Source: Pomphorhynchus laevis
Lineage: Eukaryota; Acanthocephala; Palaeacanthocephala; Echinorhynchida; Pomphorhynchidae
Reading direction: 5' to 3'
NCBI GenBank assembly: GCA_012934845.2
Contig: WNNJ02002384.1
Location: 248,001 to 312,000, forward strand
DNA: 64,000 bases
Shown here: one piece after another, positions 19,901-30,268 of the stretch
How positions within the stretch are numbered: the stretch's first letter is position 1
Layout: every line of letters begins with the position of its first letter
The notes under the pieces: generated by a model
The model's database searches: none
Told to the model about the DNA's origin: nothing
The model's input: the letters and a program-made list of their open reading frames with translations, nothing else
Translations under genes and position numbers: made by a program

Positions 19901-22900
19901 AAAAGATACATTTTTATTCATATATGGTTCAAAATACCTAGGACCGGTCAACTGATCTAATCAATCAAAATGAGCAAAAGAGAGTTATCATAGAGTTCAG
20001 AATTATGCGTGATAAAAACTAATTGTAAAGTCGAAATTGTTCAATTGACTAATATGGAAATATATTACAAATAACTGATTCTCTTTATAAATTTGGAATT
20101 TTGGCGTAAGTTTAATAAACAGCTTTTAATTTATTTTTATATTTCGCTAGCTGCTGTTAGCATAATCATATGCAAAAAGGAAAATTTGCTCTAGTTGTTC
20201 AATATGTTCTATTTGCCTGATCGAATTGTTCAATTGAACAAATTGTACATTTTGCTTCTGATCAATATACTAATTTATTTTTATATTTCGCTAAAATTTA
20301 AGTACAAAACATCAATTTCAACAGAAATTTCAAAAGGAACAAAATATATTGTTTTCCGTAGAAAAATATATTTTATCCCAGCATTAGCTTAGTGGTAATA
20401 TTGTTGATTGTTCAAAATTGGATAACCGCTATTGCAATAAATTTGAATATTTTAATTAGAAAAATACTCTTAAGAGCTAATTTGATTGTATAATGAATAT
20501 TCAATATATTGAGTTTTAAAGTGAAACAAATCAAATAAAATCAGCTAACTGAGTCTACGTACTTAATACAATTATAAAATAAACAAAACATAATAATGCT
20601 AAATCAAAATTTAATAATTTATAAAATAAATAATTGTTATAAGACTTTTTATAATTTAAATCAAGTTAAAATAAAAAATTGATATTTAAAATAAAAGTCA
20701 TTTTGATGAATAGACTAACAAATAACAGAAGTTGTATCAGAATAAAGATTAGAGGAAATCAGGAGAAATTTTATAATTTTTAAAGTTTTAATATCAGTTA
20801 ATAATTTATATCTAGCTAAAATTTAAAATCGAAATTTAAATCAGGTTCCAGTCCCGATTAGTTAAGCCAACGTAGCAGCGGGGCCAAATACATGTTAGTG
20901 ACGTATTTCCCCTGATGAAATTTGAATATCTTATTCTTATACAACGTATATTATCTAGTATCCAAAAACATTTTCCGCTTATGATTTTAAATTTATATTT
21001 AATTAATTAAATATTTTAATATTTTATTCGTTAAAATAAATTTAATTTATTTTAATGAAATTTTATAAAATTTTACATATATAGAAAAAAAATCATTTTA
21101 TTTCATTATATATAGAAAATTTATATAATTACATATTGCGAATCTTATTTTTAAATTTCATTATTTAATGTATTACATTTTATATTATATGGTATGCATG
21201 AATGCTCATGCAAAAATATGTTTCTTGTAAATTTAAATATGTCATCTTTACGATATAAATTAATAGTAGTTTTAGTTAATGTTAATTTAATGTTCATATC
21301 TAGATATACACCTTCTTTATCATTAATATTGGTTTTGTTAAGAATAAGGCTTTCTGGATAAATGTGCTCACTAATTGAATAAAAATTATTAGAATTAAAT
21401 ACACATATATCATCAATGTATCGAAACATATATTTCATATATTTATATTGTTTAGATTTTTTTAAAGTTATGAACAATTCACATTCTAAAGTGTCAGCTA
21501 TATTTGAGCTACCTACTATTGAAACAACATTTATTTGTCTAAATATAGATGCACCTACCTTTAAATAATTTTGATTTATCAAAATATTTAAGGATTCTAT
21601 TGAATTCAATTTTATCCATATATTTATATTTATTTGATGGTTATATTTATATAAGCGTTATAGTTATTACAATATAAATGTGTATATATTTTTCCGAATA
21701 TAAGATTAATTATTGTCTTAAGTGATATCTCCTTAAGAAGATATATTATAATATTTTCTTATAATATATAGATAAATAATAAATAATAAGATTTTATACA
21801 ATTTATATTTATATCATTTTTATGAATTGACTAATAAATAACAAACGATGTATCAGAATAAGAAATAGAGGTCATCAGGAGGAACTGTTATGTAAACTGG
21901 TTTCGGCCCCTGATTCCTTTACCCAACATATTACCTCCCATTGGAACACCTTTTACTTGTCTAAATATAGATGTCCCTACTTTTAAATAATTTTGATTTA
22001 TCAAAATATTTAAGGATTCTATTAATTCAATTTTATCCATATATTTATATTTACTTGATGGTTTAATTTTTGTTAGATAGGCGTTATAATTATTATAACA
22101 TATATATGTATATCTTTTTCCGAATATAAGATTAATTAATTTTACTAACGCTTCTTTAATATCTACTAAATCTAGATTTGTATAAAGCGTACTAAAATCG
22201 TATGTATTTATATTTTGAAAATTTATTCCTTTTGTCTGTTCTAAAAATTCTTTTGTAGAATTAATACTGAAATAGTGTTTTATACCAGTATTAATTTCGA
22301 TTACCTTGCAATATTTTTTAAAATGTGCTTTAATTACTTTAAGTATTTTATTCATATAGACAGAAAGTGGTTTTAATGTACATTTAAACGCACTACATAT
22401 GAACCTAGGTTTGATTGAATTTTTTGAAGTATTTAAGTATTTATTTTAAGTATTTAATTTATATTATCATAAAGTTGTTTTCCGAATATAAGATTAATTA
22501 ATTTCACTAACGCTTCTTTAAATCTAATGCAGATCGATAAGATCTGCATTTATCGAAAATAATCAAATATTTAAACTAAAAAACTAAATATTTATAAATA
22601 TGATAATAATATCGTATAAAAAATGAGAAATGAAAAAATTGTTTACGCACAAAAAATCGTTTATAAGAGACGTGGTTTCTTCTAAATTATATTCTTATTA
22701 TTCATTTTTATTTAATATTTAATATTAAAAAATTATTTGTATATTTCGCTAGATGATGATTCACCAGAAACGAACAAATTGAACATATTCTGATTATGCT
22801 AGCAGGAACTGGCGAAATATAAAAAAAGTGTTTATCCAAAATTTCGAGTTTATAAAATGTAATAAAAATTTATATATTTTAACTTAATTCTAAATAAATG

Positions 22901-24049
22901 TTTATTGATCCAACTTATCTAAAAAGGCATATATGAGAACGCGCTAATAAGCGGCATATCTGAAAACGCGCTACGGATTTTAAAACGTATAACAAATTCT
23001 TATAAGATTTTAAGTTGTCGTTGAAGACGTATTATTAAGTTTGTTCTATGTTGATATGTTCTATGTTATCGGGGCATTTGATCAGTTAATGATCAACTAG
23101 ACTCGTCAATTACCAATGAAGACAACTTTTTGAAGTATGGAAGCAATCGTATCGTTAGACATCACCATATTTTAATTGTGAGATAATATAACAATGTGTA
23201 CTTTTATAGGGCCCATTTGCGTGTAACATTGTAAGTTTAATTATTTATATTAATTGACAATCATTTGGTAACAAATATTAGATGGCAAATTATTTACTTA
23301 GTAGATTCAAAAGTTAAGATGATTAATTAATGTAAATAATTAATTAATTTAAGCCTATTTTACAATTGATGATAAAATAATCAATTTAAATTTAAAATTA
23401 TAAAATTTAATTTTTTAGTTAATATGTATTTAAAGATTATAAAGATTATATAAATATTATACATTGATTATCTAAATCTAATAATTATATAATTAATCGA
23501 AATTAATCGAAATAATATATAATTAATCGAAATAAATTAAATGAAATAATCTAAAGTTGATAGGTGATATAAATATGAACTCTTCGGAAGTTTTGACGTT
23601 TTGTCCAAATACGTCAAAAACTACCGAAAACGTCAGTACATTCATATTTTTAAAATATGAATGAACTGACGGAATACCTTGCTACGCAACCAGGAATAAA
23701 GATACAATGGATTATAGTAAAGTACAGTCAACTTCACACAGTGGACTTTTATTAAAGTATTATAAAAGTCGAAATATAAAAGAGCGATTTTGAAAATACA
23801 TACCTGCGAACAGCAAAACGAATATCGATATAATCATATGGAAGTAAATGTGCGCATAACTAGCTAGCAATTTAGTTATACGCAAATCAAAGAATTTGTG
23901 CCAACTAAAAATAATGCGAATTAGAATCAGAATTTCGTGAGTAAAAACATCAACACTTACATTGACGGTGGTATAGGTAGCAATAGCAAAACTACCACGA
24001 CTAACTCTGCGTACAAAAATGAAACTGCGAATGTCCACTGCAACGTCAT
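16997..24049 (-). CDS. BCAP31: BAP31 homologue (B-cell receptor-associated protein 31)
   Basis: Seven exons on the minus strand: 24049-23961, 23904-23804, 19474-19333, 18653-18536, 17317-17245, 17195-17095, 17047-16997 (stop TAA). The phases fit exactly and sum to 675 nt, 224 residues (human 246). The start MTLQWTFAVSFLYAEL matches human MSLQWTAVATFLYAEV. Later blocks also match: IWHKFFDLRITKLLASY (RWQKIFKSRLVELLVSY), SVRELRKY (AVREIRKY), HIHMRQFRAQRNFYIAG (HFHMKLFRAQRNLYIAG), EASKRQAMSASRTAS (EAFKKQAESASEAAK), KDYKFLQNEHRKQ (KEYDRLLEEHAKL). Three membrane segments (about residues 6-27, 43-63, 100-118) are followed by a cytosolic coiled coil. BAP31 is an ER membrane chaperone/export factor. 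The C-terminus SHKDK is lysine-rich but not a canonical KKxx, and the human caspase sites (AAVDG) are not seen. Introns are 56, 4329, 679, 1218, 49 and 47 nt. Donors include GTAAGT and GTATGT. The acceptor of exon 6 (AACAG) is the least certain. Intron 2 holds Penelope-like and MITE debris. Confidence 0.95.
20580..20960 (+). repeat. Dispersed repeat, copy 1
   Basis: Landmarks in order: AAAATTTAAAATAAA..TCATTTT, ATGAATAGACTAACAAATAACAG, TGTATCAGAATAAAGATTAGAGG, AGCAGCGGGGCCAAATACATG, CCTGATGAAATTTGAATATCTTATTCT. The same order is found at 21760-21910 (partial) and 24390-24560, and in inverse orientation at 41540-41720 and 42050-42330. Fragments occur at 7610-7760, 28640-28800 and 40980-41160. 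It is non-coding and AT-rich. It is either a non-autonomous element or the flank/UTR of the Penelope-like family, next to which two copies lie. Confidence 0.65.
21120..22520 (-). mobile_element. Penelope-like RT fragments (two overlapping pieces)
   Basis: The piece at 22355-21888 contains TYDFSTLYTNLDLVDIKEAL (RT motif A region), FGKRYTYICYNNYNAYL, ILINQNYLKVGTSIFRQVKG and GVPMGGN (motif B). The piece at 21609-21151 repeats part of that region, then has MFRYIDDICVFNS (motif C, YIDD) and IYPESLILNKTNINDKEG and YLDMNIKLTL. The order 'DFSTLYTN', 'F(R/K)Q..G.PMGG/T', 'YIDD', '(Y)LD' is characteristic of Penelope-like RTs. No GIY-YIG endonuclease segment is visible. The two pieces overlap in content, so they are two truncated copies or a duplicated one, with the dispersed repeat (21760-21900) between them. 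They lie in the sense orientation within BAP31 intron 2. Confidence 0.75.
21760..21905 (+). repeat. Dispersed repeat, copy 2 (partial)
   Basis: ATTTATATTTATATCATTTTTATGAATTGACTAATAAATAACA, then GATGTATCAGAATAAG...GAGGTCATCAGGAGGAACTG. The copy ends at about 21905, where the Penelope-like RT piece begins, just as copy 3 (24390-24560) ends next to the Penelope-like piece at 24586. Confidence 0.65.
22526..22550. repeat. Fold-back palindrome, 10-bp stem
   Basis: AATGCAGATC, loop GATAA, GATCTGCATT. It follows CGCTTCTTTAAATCTA, i.e. it sits where the Penelope-like coding sequence breaks off. Confidence 0.8.
22730..22826. mobile_element. Short MITE-like element
   Basis: About 95 bp. The left end TATATTTCGCTAG(ATGATGATT) is mirrored by GCTAGCAGGAACTGGCGAAATATA at the right end. 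The end sequence TATATTTCGCTA also occurs singly at about 20140 and 20280, and inverted near 19715-19730, so the family is repeated within this intron. No coding capacity. Confidence 0.45.
23631..23671. repeat. Fold-back palindrome, ~20-bp stem
   Basis: CGTCAGTACATTCATATTTT and its complement with one mismatch, around a single T. Lies in BAP31 intron 2 close to exon 2. Confidence 0.85.
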
Positions 24050-24229
24050 CCTAATTTATATCTGAAATTGAAAAATCAAAAACATTAGCTTCCAAAAATT
24101 AATCTAAAAGAAACTTTAAATTCGAAATATTCTCTAAAATAAAAATCAGAATATCCTAATTTCATAATTCAAATCGCGTTTTAGGAGTAAAAATTATAGA
24201 TAGGATAATAAAATTATATATATGATAAA

Positions 24230-24271
24230 CTGTACATTTCAATATTTCAATTGCAGTATTGAAATGTACAG
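24230..24271. repeat. Fold-back palindrome, 15-bp stem
   Basis: CTGTACATTTCAATA, 12-nt spacer, exact complement. It lies about 180 bp upstream of the BAP31 start codon. A regulatory role cannot be excluded, but many similar fold-backs occur elsewhere in the window. Confidence 0.8.
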
Positions 24272-24389
24272 TGTATGAATCATCTGCAGTTCAACGATTA
24301 ACAACCTACAGAAGAAAACTGATCTTCGTTTGAAAAGTTGTGTAAAATTAAATATTCTTTTTTCCATTATGTTCCAACCAATTAATAAA

Positions 24390-24560
24390 AGAACATAATA
24401 GTAGACGATGTATCAGAATAAAGATTAGAGGTCATCAAGAGGAACTGATATGCTAATAGGTTTTGGCCAAATTACTCGACCTAACATTGCAGCAGGGCAA
24501 ATGACATATTTCCTCTGATGAAATTTGATTATCAAGTATCTTATTCTAATAAAATGCATC
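24390..24560 (+). repeat. Dispersed repeat, copy 3
   Basis: GATGTATCAGAATAAAGATTAGAGG, GGAACTGATATGCTAATAGG, CCTAACATTGCAGCAGGGC, CCTCTGATGAAATTTGATTA and TATCTTATTCTAATA follow in the same order as copy 1. It abuts the 3' end of the antisense Penelope-like fragment at 24586. Confidence 0.7.
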
Positions 24561-24585
24561 TTATTTAATTTTTATTCCATAAAAA

Positions 24586-25510
24586 TCATCCTCTAATGAT
24601 TTTAAATTTATTTTTAATATTATTGTGTTGATTTATAAATTTTACTATTTTCTGCTTGATGTTATTTTTATAGTAACCTAGTTTAAAATATGTATCTATT
24701 AAATTATTTAAATGATTTTGAAGAAAACCAATATCGTTACAAATAGTTGCGATTCTTAAAATTTCATTTTTTAATGAATTATATTTTATATTATAAGGTA
24801 TGCATGAATGTACATGCAAAAATATGTTTCTTGTAAATTTAAATATGTCATCTTTACGATATAAATTAATAGTAGTTTTAGTTAATGTTAATTTAATGTT
24901 CATATCTAGATATACACCTTCTTTATCATCAATATTGGTTTTGTTAAGAATAAGGCTTTATGAATAAATTTATTCGCATATTGAATAAAAATTACTAGAG
25001 TTAAATGCAGATATATCATCAATGTATCGAAACATAATTTATATATTTATATTGTTTAGATATATTTTTTATATATTTATGAACAAATTCATATTCTATA
25101 AAGCTTAAAAACAAGTCAGCTATAATTGGGCTACTATTACCACCCATTGGAACACCTTTTACTTGTCTAAATATAGATGTCCCTACTTTTAAATAATTTT
25201 GATTTATCAAAATATTTAAGGATTCTATTAATTCAATTTTATCCATATATTTATATTTACTTGATGGTTTAATTTTTGTTAGATATGCGTTATAATTATT
25301 ATAACATATATATGTATATTCTTTTCCGAATATTAGATTAATTAATTTTACTAACGCTTCTTTAATATCTACTAAATCTAAATCGTACATATTTATATTA
25401 TGAATAGTATTTTCACCATGACTTCTTGGTTCGCGTTTAACCGGCTTATTATAATATAGGTGTTTATTATGTTTACTACTTCTGCTAATTCCTTGTACCA
25501 CGTCAATCAA
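24586..25510 (-). mobile_element. Penelope-like RT fragment
   Basis: From 25510 downwards: LVDIKEALVKLINLIFGKEY, YICYNNYNAYLTKIK, IFRQVKGVPMGGNSSPIIAD, LFLSFIEYEFVHKYI. After a gap and frame change, 24903-24586 continues with MNIKLTLTKTTINLYRKDD, CIPYNIKYNSLKNEILRIAT and a basic C-terminus ending near 24586. The C-terminal part matches the 21151-21609 piece in BAP31 intron 2 almost exactly. The YIDD segment is damaged here. No GIY-YIG domain is seen. It lies upstream of BAP31 on the same strand. Confidence 0.75.
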
Positions 25511-26156
25511 TCTTAATGGTACATGGAATTAGGCGTTTTAATCCAAAAATCTCCTATTGTTAATAGTTTTTAATTTAATATCACCTTATTTTCTTCAATA
25601 ATATTAATAATATATTCTAAAATAAATAATTTACAGTATCCTATATCATGTCGTATTAATGTCATATGTTTATAAAATATAGTTATAAAGTTATAATGTT
25701 ATAATGATATTATAATTAATAAAATTATAATAAAATGCTTAAATAATATTTAAATATTTTAGGTATTTTTTGTTGAGGCTATGCCACTTAAACTTAAATA
25801 TTTAGTGATTGTAAATGATAGCAGATAAGAACTTCAAATCGATTAAATCAAATGTATAAATTAAATAAAACTAAATAGCAATAAATTTAAAAACTGCCGT
25901 TATTGTTCTTATCAACTGTTACACACAGTAATTGATTGATTAATGATAATTAGTGAATGATCGTAAATATCGGTCAAGAATGGAAGCAGCCGGATACAAG
26001 TTCACATCGGCAGTAATTGAGTGTTTTTTTTGGGGGGGGTGGAATGATGCCGGCCTTAACGTCATCTAGCGTATTGCTGGCCGCATGAGCAGAACAAGTG
26101 GTATTAGATATGACATCGTTGCTGCTCGATTATTCTAACAATCGTCCATCGCCTTA
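25511..26156. other. AT-rich spacer, nothing recognised
   Basis: Low-complexity AT up to about 26000, then a homopolymer block (T8 G8 near 26023-26038) and a GC-richer 110 bp before the 354-codon ORF. No exon or element identified. Confidence 0.4.
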
Positions 26157-27221
26157 ATGCGTGGCAACACCAGAGCGATTCTGGCTTCGCTAGACAATAT
26201 ACAGCCCTTCACAAGCCTACCTAGGTCAGCGTCCGAACCTAGGATTCGAACTTTTAGCCAAGGCATATGTGATATGGTCGAGGTCCAGAACGGAACGGCT
26301 CATACAGACCATTTTTGCGATGACACACGTCTGGAAGGTTGTAATAATCAACGTGATCAAACAGCCCTTTTACTAAATCCAGTTGCTTTATTAACAACTG
26401 CCAACTCGAACTCGTTCTGTGAGCGCGAAGTGCGAGACCCGAATAGCCCTCCAATTCTACTGACGACCAGTTCAGTCAAAACCGTTCAACGTGCAGTGGA
26501 TCTGGGAATAAGACCTCAAAATAAACTTAACGTTTCTGAGACCGACGAGCGTTGCCTGCTGCTGAAAGAAAACCACGATGGACATGATGAAGAAGACAAT
26601 CTTCGGAATATGGATTCGTATCATGATCGAAAAATTTCAAACAGCGAGGCTGATGAATGTTACAATTTTGCGGGCAACAATCAAGTAAGGACATCGCTTG
26701 GTGATTGTGGAAAAGAAGACGACACATCTACCTGGACAATGAATACAGATTTCAATAACGGACAAAATTACACGCAATTATTGTGTAACCCTTCCATCTC
26801 ATTGGACAATACGCACTCTGCGATCGGCAACTTCGGGATATGTGATCCGGCATTCGACTATCCAACAGGCAATACTCTCGCTGATACAGAAGAAACAACA
26901 GGAATTAGCAGGGATGACGAGATTTTCGGCGACGATGGCGCTTCTCCTACTTCGTCAAACTTATCCGAATGCGATAACGATCTTCACGAATCCAGAAACC
27001 CCACAAACAGATACGATGCAGCCGGTTCACACTTTAAGGTGATCAATGGAGACATTAATAGACTGATCAGTCCGGAGCTAAACGTGATGCGGTCTTTAGG
27101 ACAAAACCCGACAGTAACTGAGTTGCAGTACAATCAACGCGTGGACTCGGACGGTAACGAAACCTCCGAGTTTCGCGAGCCCATCACAATGGATAAGAAG
27201 ATGAAGAGCAACAATATGTAG
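26157..27221 (+). CDS. Unrecognised acidic protein with calmodulin N-lobe-like tail
   Basis: A 354-residue frame, first ATG after an in-frame TAA (26136-26138). Residues 1-290 are polar, rich in N/D/E/S/T, with no known domain. There is no signal peptide or membrane segment. One AGC-kinase-like site (RSASEP, residues 23-28) is seen. Residues 290-354 follow calmodulin's first two EF-hands: [20 protein letters not shown] against calmodulin [20 protein letters not shown], then [12 protein letters not shown] against loop 2 DADGNGTIDFPE, then MDKKMKSNN against MARKMKDTD. Loop 2 keeps Asp1, Asp3, Asn5 and Glu12 but has Glu for the conserved Gly6 and Ser for Ile8. Loop 1 ([11 protein letters not shown]) is poorly preserved. 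Calcium binding is therefore doubtful. Its base composition is GC-richer than its flanks, which fits a coding sequence. It could be a lineage-specific gene, an exon fusion or a decayed chimaera. It is not part of any transposon I recognise. Confidence 0.6.
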   Translation: [354 protein letters not shown]

Positions 27222-27300
27222 TTACTAATGATGACTTGTACTTTTTAAACTTATCTGATAAAAAATGATAATTAATTGAAAATAATTGATAAATAATGGA
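27222..27300. other. Spacer after the calmodulin-tailed ORF
   Basis: AT-rich (GATAAAAAATGATAATTAATTG...). It may hold the 3' UTR, but no AATAAA is seen. Confidence 0.3.
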
Positions 27301-28260
27301 GTCACTTCAACACTCATGGAGTCATAGCGTCTTCTCAGCACGGATTTACTAACTGCTCACGAAATGTGGCCTGAGGCACTCAGTTTTGGCAATTCAATTG
27401 ATGTAATTTTTATTGACTTTTCGAGAGCCTTCGATCAAGTTCCGTATAAAAGTTTGCTTAGCTTGTTGTCTCATTATGAAGTTTCCTCGTTGCTGTGTAG
27501 TGAACGGCGATTTCATGCGAAATAGATTTTTTGAGTTAAAGTTGGAAGCCATTTATCCTCCACCAAACGCGTAAATTGTGGAGATCCGCAGTGTACCGTA
27601 CTCAGTCCTCTTTTCTCTATTGTTTACCTAATGACTTGTTGTTAAGAATCCAGAACTCTTGGTTGGATTTTGATGACCTCAAACTTTGGTCTGTTAATAT
27701 CAATGATACGTATGGCCGGTTCCTACAGAACGACCTTGATCGAATCCACAAATTGAGTGTAGCTAAAGGTATGAAAATGAACTTTGATAAATGGTCCATA
27801 TGAAGCTCGGAAAAAGCAAACATGATCGTGAATTTCGATTAAGGATTCATACACTCGAAGTTGTATCGGAGTGTAAAGATTTGGGTTTCATTTTGAACAG
27901 AGCATTGTGAATTTGCTCAAATACTGACTTTATTCATGATAACGCAATGAAAGCTAAGTAATGCATCCAAACTACGTATGGATGCATTAAGTTTTAAGCG
28001 ACTTAAGTTTTAACTCTCGTAAGCATTAACTTTTAAGCGCTCATTAAGTTTCAAGCGACTATATTGTGCGTTGGTTTGCCCACACATTGAATATTGTATC
28101 CATCTACTAAGACAGAAATCATAATACTTGGTCAGTGCTTCGAAGAGGCTACAGATTGTGTTTTCAACATGCGTATTCATACGTAAATCGTTAGCTTCCT
28201 TACAGCAGCTTTCAGTGCGTCAAAGGTTGATTTACCTATACCTCATTGGAGAAATTAAAA
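27300..28260 (+). mobile_element. Family B CR1-like LINE remnant (RT)
   Basis: Reads IDVIFIDFSRAFDQVPYKSL (motif A) at about 27404-27465, then sequence resembling GVPQGTVLSPLLF (about 27585-27620), FQNDLDRIHKLSVAKGMKMN (about 27730-27785), KDLGFILN (about 27880) and a degraded VLRRATKLV...R segment around 28140-28200. Every part is broken by stops or frame changes. Around 27959-28060 there is a fold-back (TAATGCATCCA, loop 9 nt, complement) and a short tandem TTAAGTTTTAAGCG(A/C) repeat that interrupt the coding remnant. Confidence 0.7.
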
Positions 28261-28279
28261 TTTCTAATTTGAAATTTTT

Positions 28280-28574
28280 AAGTATCCAGAAACAATCAGG
28301 TATATTTGAACAACAACAAAAATTATTTTGATATTTTGTTAGAAACTACGAGCATCTTCAGACATTAACAAAAAAGAAAAAAATCACATAATAAAATAAT
28401 AAAAATTTTAAAATAATTCATACATTAATATATCATAAAACAATTTTAATTGTCGATTAAATGGCGAATTGCCAATAAATACAATCACTTGCTAAATTTT
28501 TAAATGTCCTGGAACAATCAGTTATAGTATACCTATACTATACATAGACTATACCTAATTGTTTCTGGATACTT
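28280..28574. mobile_element. MITE with 25-bp terminal inverted repeats
   Basis: The left end AAGTATCCAGAAACAATCAG(GTATA) at 28280-28304 is mirrored at 28550-28574 with one mismatch. Between them is 245 bp of non-coding AT-rich sequence that also carries an internal partial copy (TCCTGGAACAATCAGTTATA) near 28507. It is a non-autonomous DNA transposon, superfamily not assigned. Confidence 0.7.
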
Positions 28575-28639
28575 CAAATTTAAAATACAGATCAGGATGG
28601 ATATATTTTTAACTTATTGTTTTGTTGCTTGCACAGTAC

Positions 28640-28990
28640 ACAGATAAAAACCAATCAGATCAGCTAAGTCTACGTATTTTATACTATAAATAAAAAATAA
28701 ATAATAAATAATTATATAAGATTTTATACAAATTATATTTATATCAAGTTAAAATTTAAAATAAAAATCAATTTTTATGAATTTACTAATACCTGAAAAC
28801 AAATTTGCGATAAATAATATACATTTGAGATATAAATAAAATACAAAATAAATAACATACAATATAAAGTGGCATATAATAATGTAATATTATAATATAA
28901 TATTGATATTACTTTAAAAAAGTTTTAGATAAATAATATACATTTGAGATATAAACAAAATAAATAACATGTAATACAAAGTTGTAACAT
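28640..28990 (+). repeat. AT-rich dispersed repeat fragment and local duplication
   Basis: 28680-28790 carries the GATTTTATAC...ATTTATATCAAGTTAAAATTTAA block of the dispersed repeat. Next to it, GATAAATAATATACATTTGAGATATAAA occurs twice (about 28810 and 28930), followed each time by similar AT-rich sequence: a diverged ~120-bp tandem duplication. Confidence 0.5.
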
Positions 28991-29016
28991 ATAAAGAATT
29001 TTTTACTCGACTACAA

Positions 29017-29100
29017 TCATCAACGACAACCATCAACAACAACCATCGGCGACAACCATCAGCGACAACCATCGACGACAACCATCGACAACAGCCATAT
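29017..29100. repeat. 12-bp minisatellite (ACAACCATCGNC)
   Basis: About seven units of a degenerate ACAACCATC(A/G)(A/G)C repeat, just 5' of the LINE at 29150-32745. It is possibly part of that LINE's 5' UTR. Confidence 0.7.
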
Positions 29101-30142
29101 ACAGTTAAATATTAAAATAGGTAAAAAGTCAAGACATTGCAAGAAAAATGACAAAGTACGAATAGGTACAAGTTGGCTGAGACAATGTTGGTTGCTTGAA
29201 CTGGTCGATTTTATCAGTGCCGGTTGGTGTCCCAAGCGCATTCAATGGACGTTTCTTGTGTAGAAGATGTGCCACATGCGTCATCGACATCCTACGCAGG
29301 GATGTATATGAACTACAAGTACTTGTAAATACAATACGAAATCATCGTCTTGTCATGTCAACAGTCTCCAAAAATGTTCACAATAAGGAGGTACAGACTC
29401 TGTCAAAATCAGTCGAGATCGTTAATGATTCGAACGCAGATATTGGTTCAGATGCACATCGATGCCCACGTGTAATGGGCAATACTACATCTTCAGTTAC
29501 AGGAATCACTCATGTTCGTATCTGGAAGAGAGGGTACTCAAAATTTTATACAGTTCGTCATATAGAAAGTGAACGAACGCATTCTGTCAATACTCACTAG
29601 GGCAAATGTTACTCAGAACTCTTCTTCCAATGGTCACAGTTTGGTTCCACATGATGAGAGCTGTAAGGAGCTCACGAAGGAAGCTCATCTCATATCAGCA
29701 CATCAACACAATTCTAACGTCAATAGCCGATTGAACTGTGTCAATAAACTGTACCACTAATGATTCCACATTTGGAAGTATCGACAACTATCAAGCAGTG
29801 TCTTCCTCAGGCAACACATGAAGTAGAAAACAATCCATCTCAGATAGGAGATATAATATCATTGTATCTGGAGTTAAAAAATCGGGTAGCGGTGATGCTC
29901 AGGTTAGGCTAGATGATGACGTTAAGATTATTTGTACAATTCTGTCCAAAATAATCAACAATGAAAAGCTCTATGTTGCTCAAAGACTTGTGGTTAAGAA
30001 AGTTTTTTGTCTGGGTAAAATAATGCCTGATAGGTTGAAAGTTATTCTTAGTACCAGGGAACATGTCGACTTACTGCTTCATCATAGGTCTCGGTTACTC
30101 GGCTCTTCTTTCCATATATTCCAAGATTTATCTCCTAAAAAA

Positions 30143-30268
30143 GGTATATTTTAACGTGTCAAATGCGTGCAAGTACACGCTCACATGACCACAACAAACA
30201 AAATGTAAATCATGTCGAGAAGGTGTGAACGAAGGAGGTGTTTGAATGTGATAAAGGAGGGAGCGCAG
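30143..30268 (-). mobile_element. Family A LINE 3'-end insertion
   Basis: Antisense 3' terminus of a family A LINE: from 30268 downwards GCGCTCCCTCCTTTATCACA, TTCAAACACCTCCT, the hairpin GCGTGT-ACTT-GCACGC, GCATTTGACACGTT and an A/T-rich tail. It interrupts the LINE at 29150-32745 between its ORF1 and ORF2, so family A moved after that element inserted. Confidence 0.8.

Larger units (their letters stand above)
19475..23803 (-). other. BAP31 intron 2 (4.3 kb), transposon-loaded
   Basis: A single large intron between exons 2 and 3, flanked by GCAG/GTATGT at the donor side and ATATTTAG/ATTCTG at the acceptor side. It contains Penelope-like RT fragments (21120-22520, same strand as the gene), a dispersed repeat (20580-20960 and 21760-21900), a small MITE (22730-22826) and a fold-back at 23631-23671. 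The other five introns are 47-1218 nt. Confidence 0.85.

Noticed and set aside
19614-20392. Several 60-65-codon frames rich in F, I, K, N
   Set aside because: Typical of AT-rich intron sequence (BAP31 intron 2).
20385-20450. tRNA-like sequence (TTAGCTTAGTGGTAA resembles box A)
   Set aside because: No box B or pairing arms at the expected distance; the surroundings are low-complexity intron sequence.
23760-24038. 92-residue minus-strand frame MDIRSFIFVRR...
   Set aside because: It is an out-of-frame read-through of BAP31 exon 1, intron 1 and exon 2. The correct spliced frame matches BAP31.
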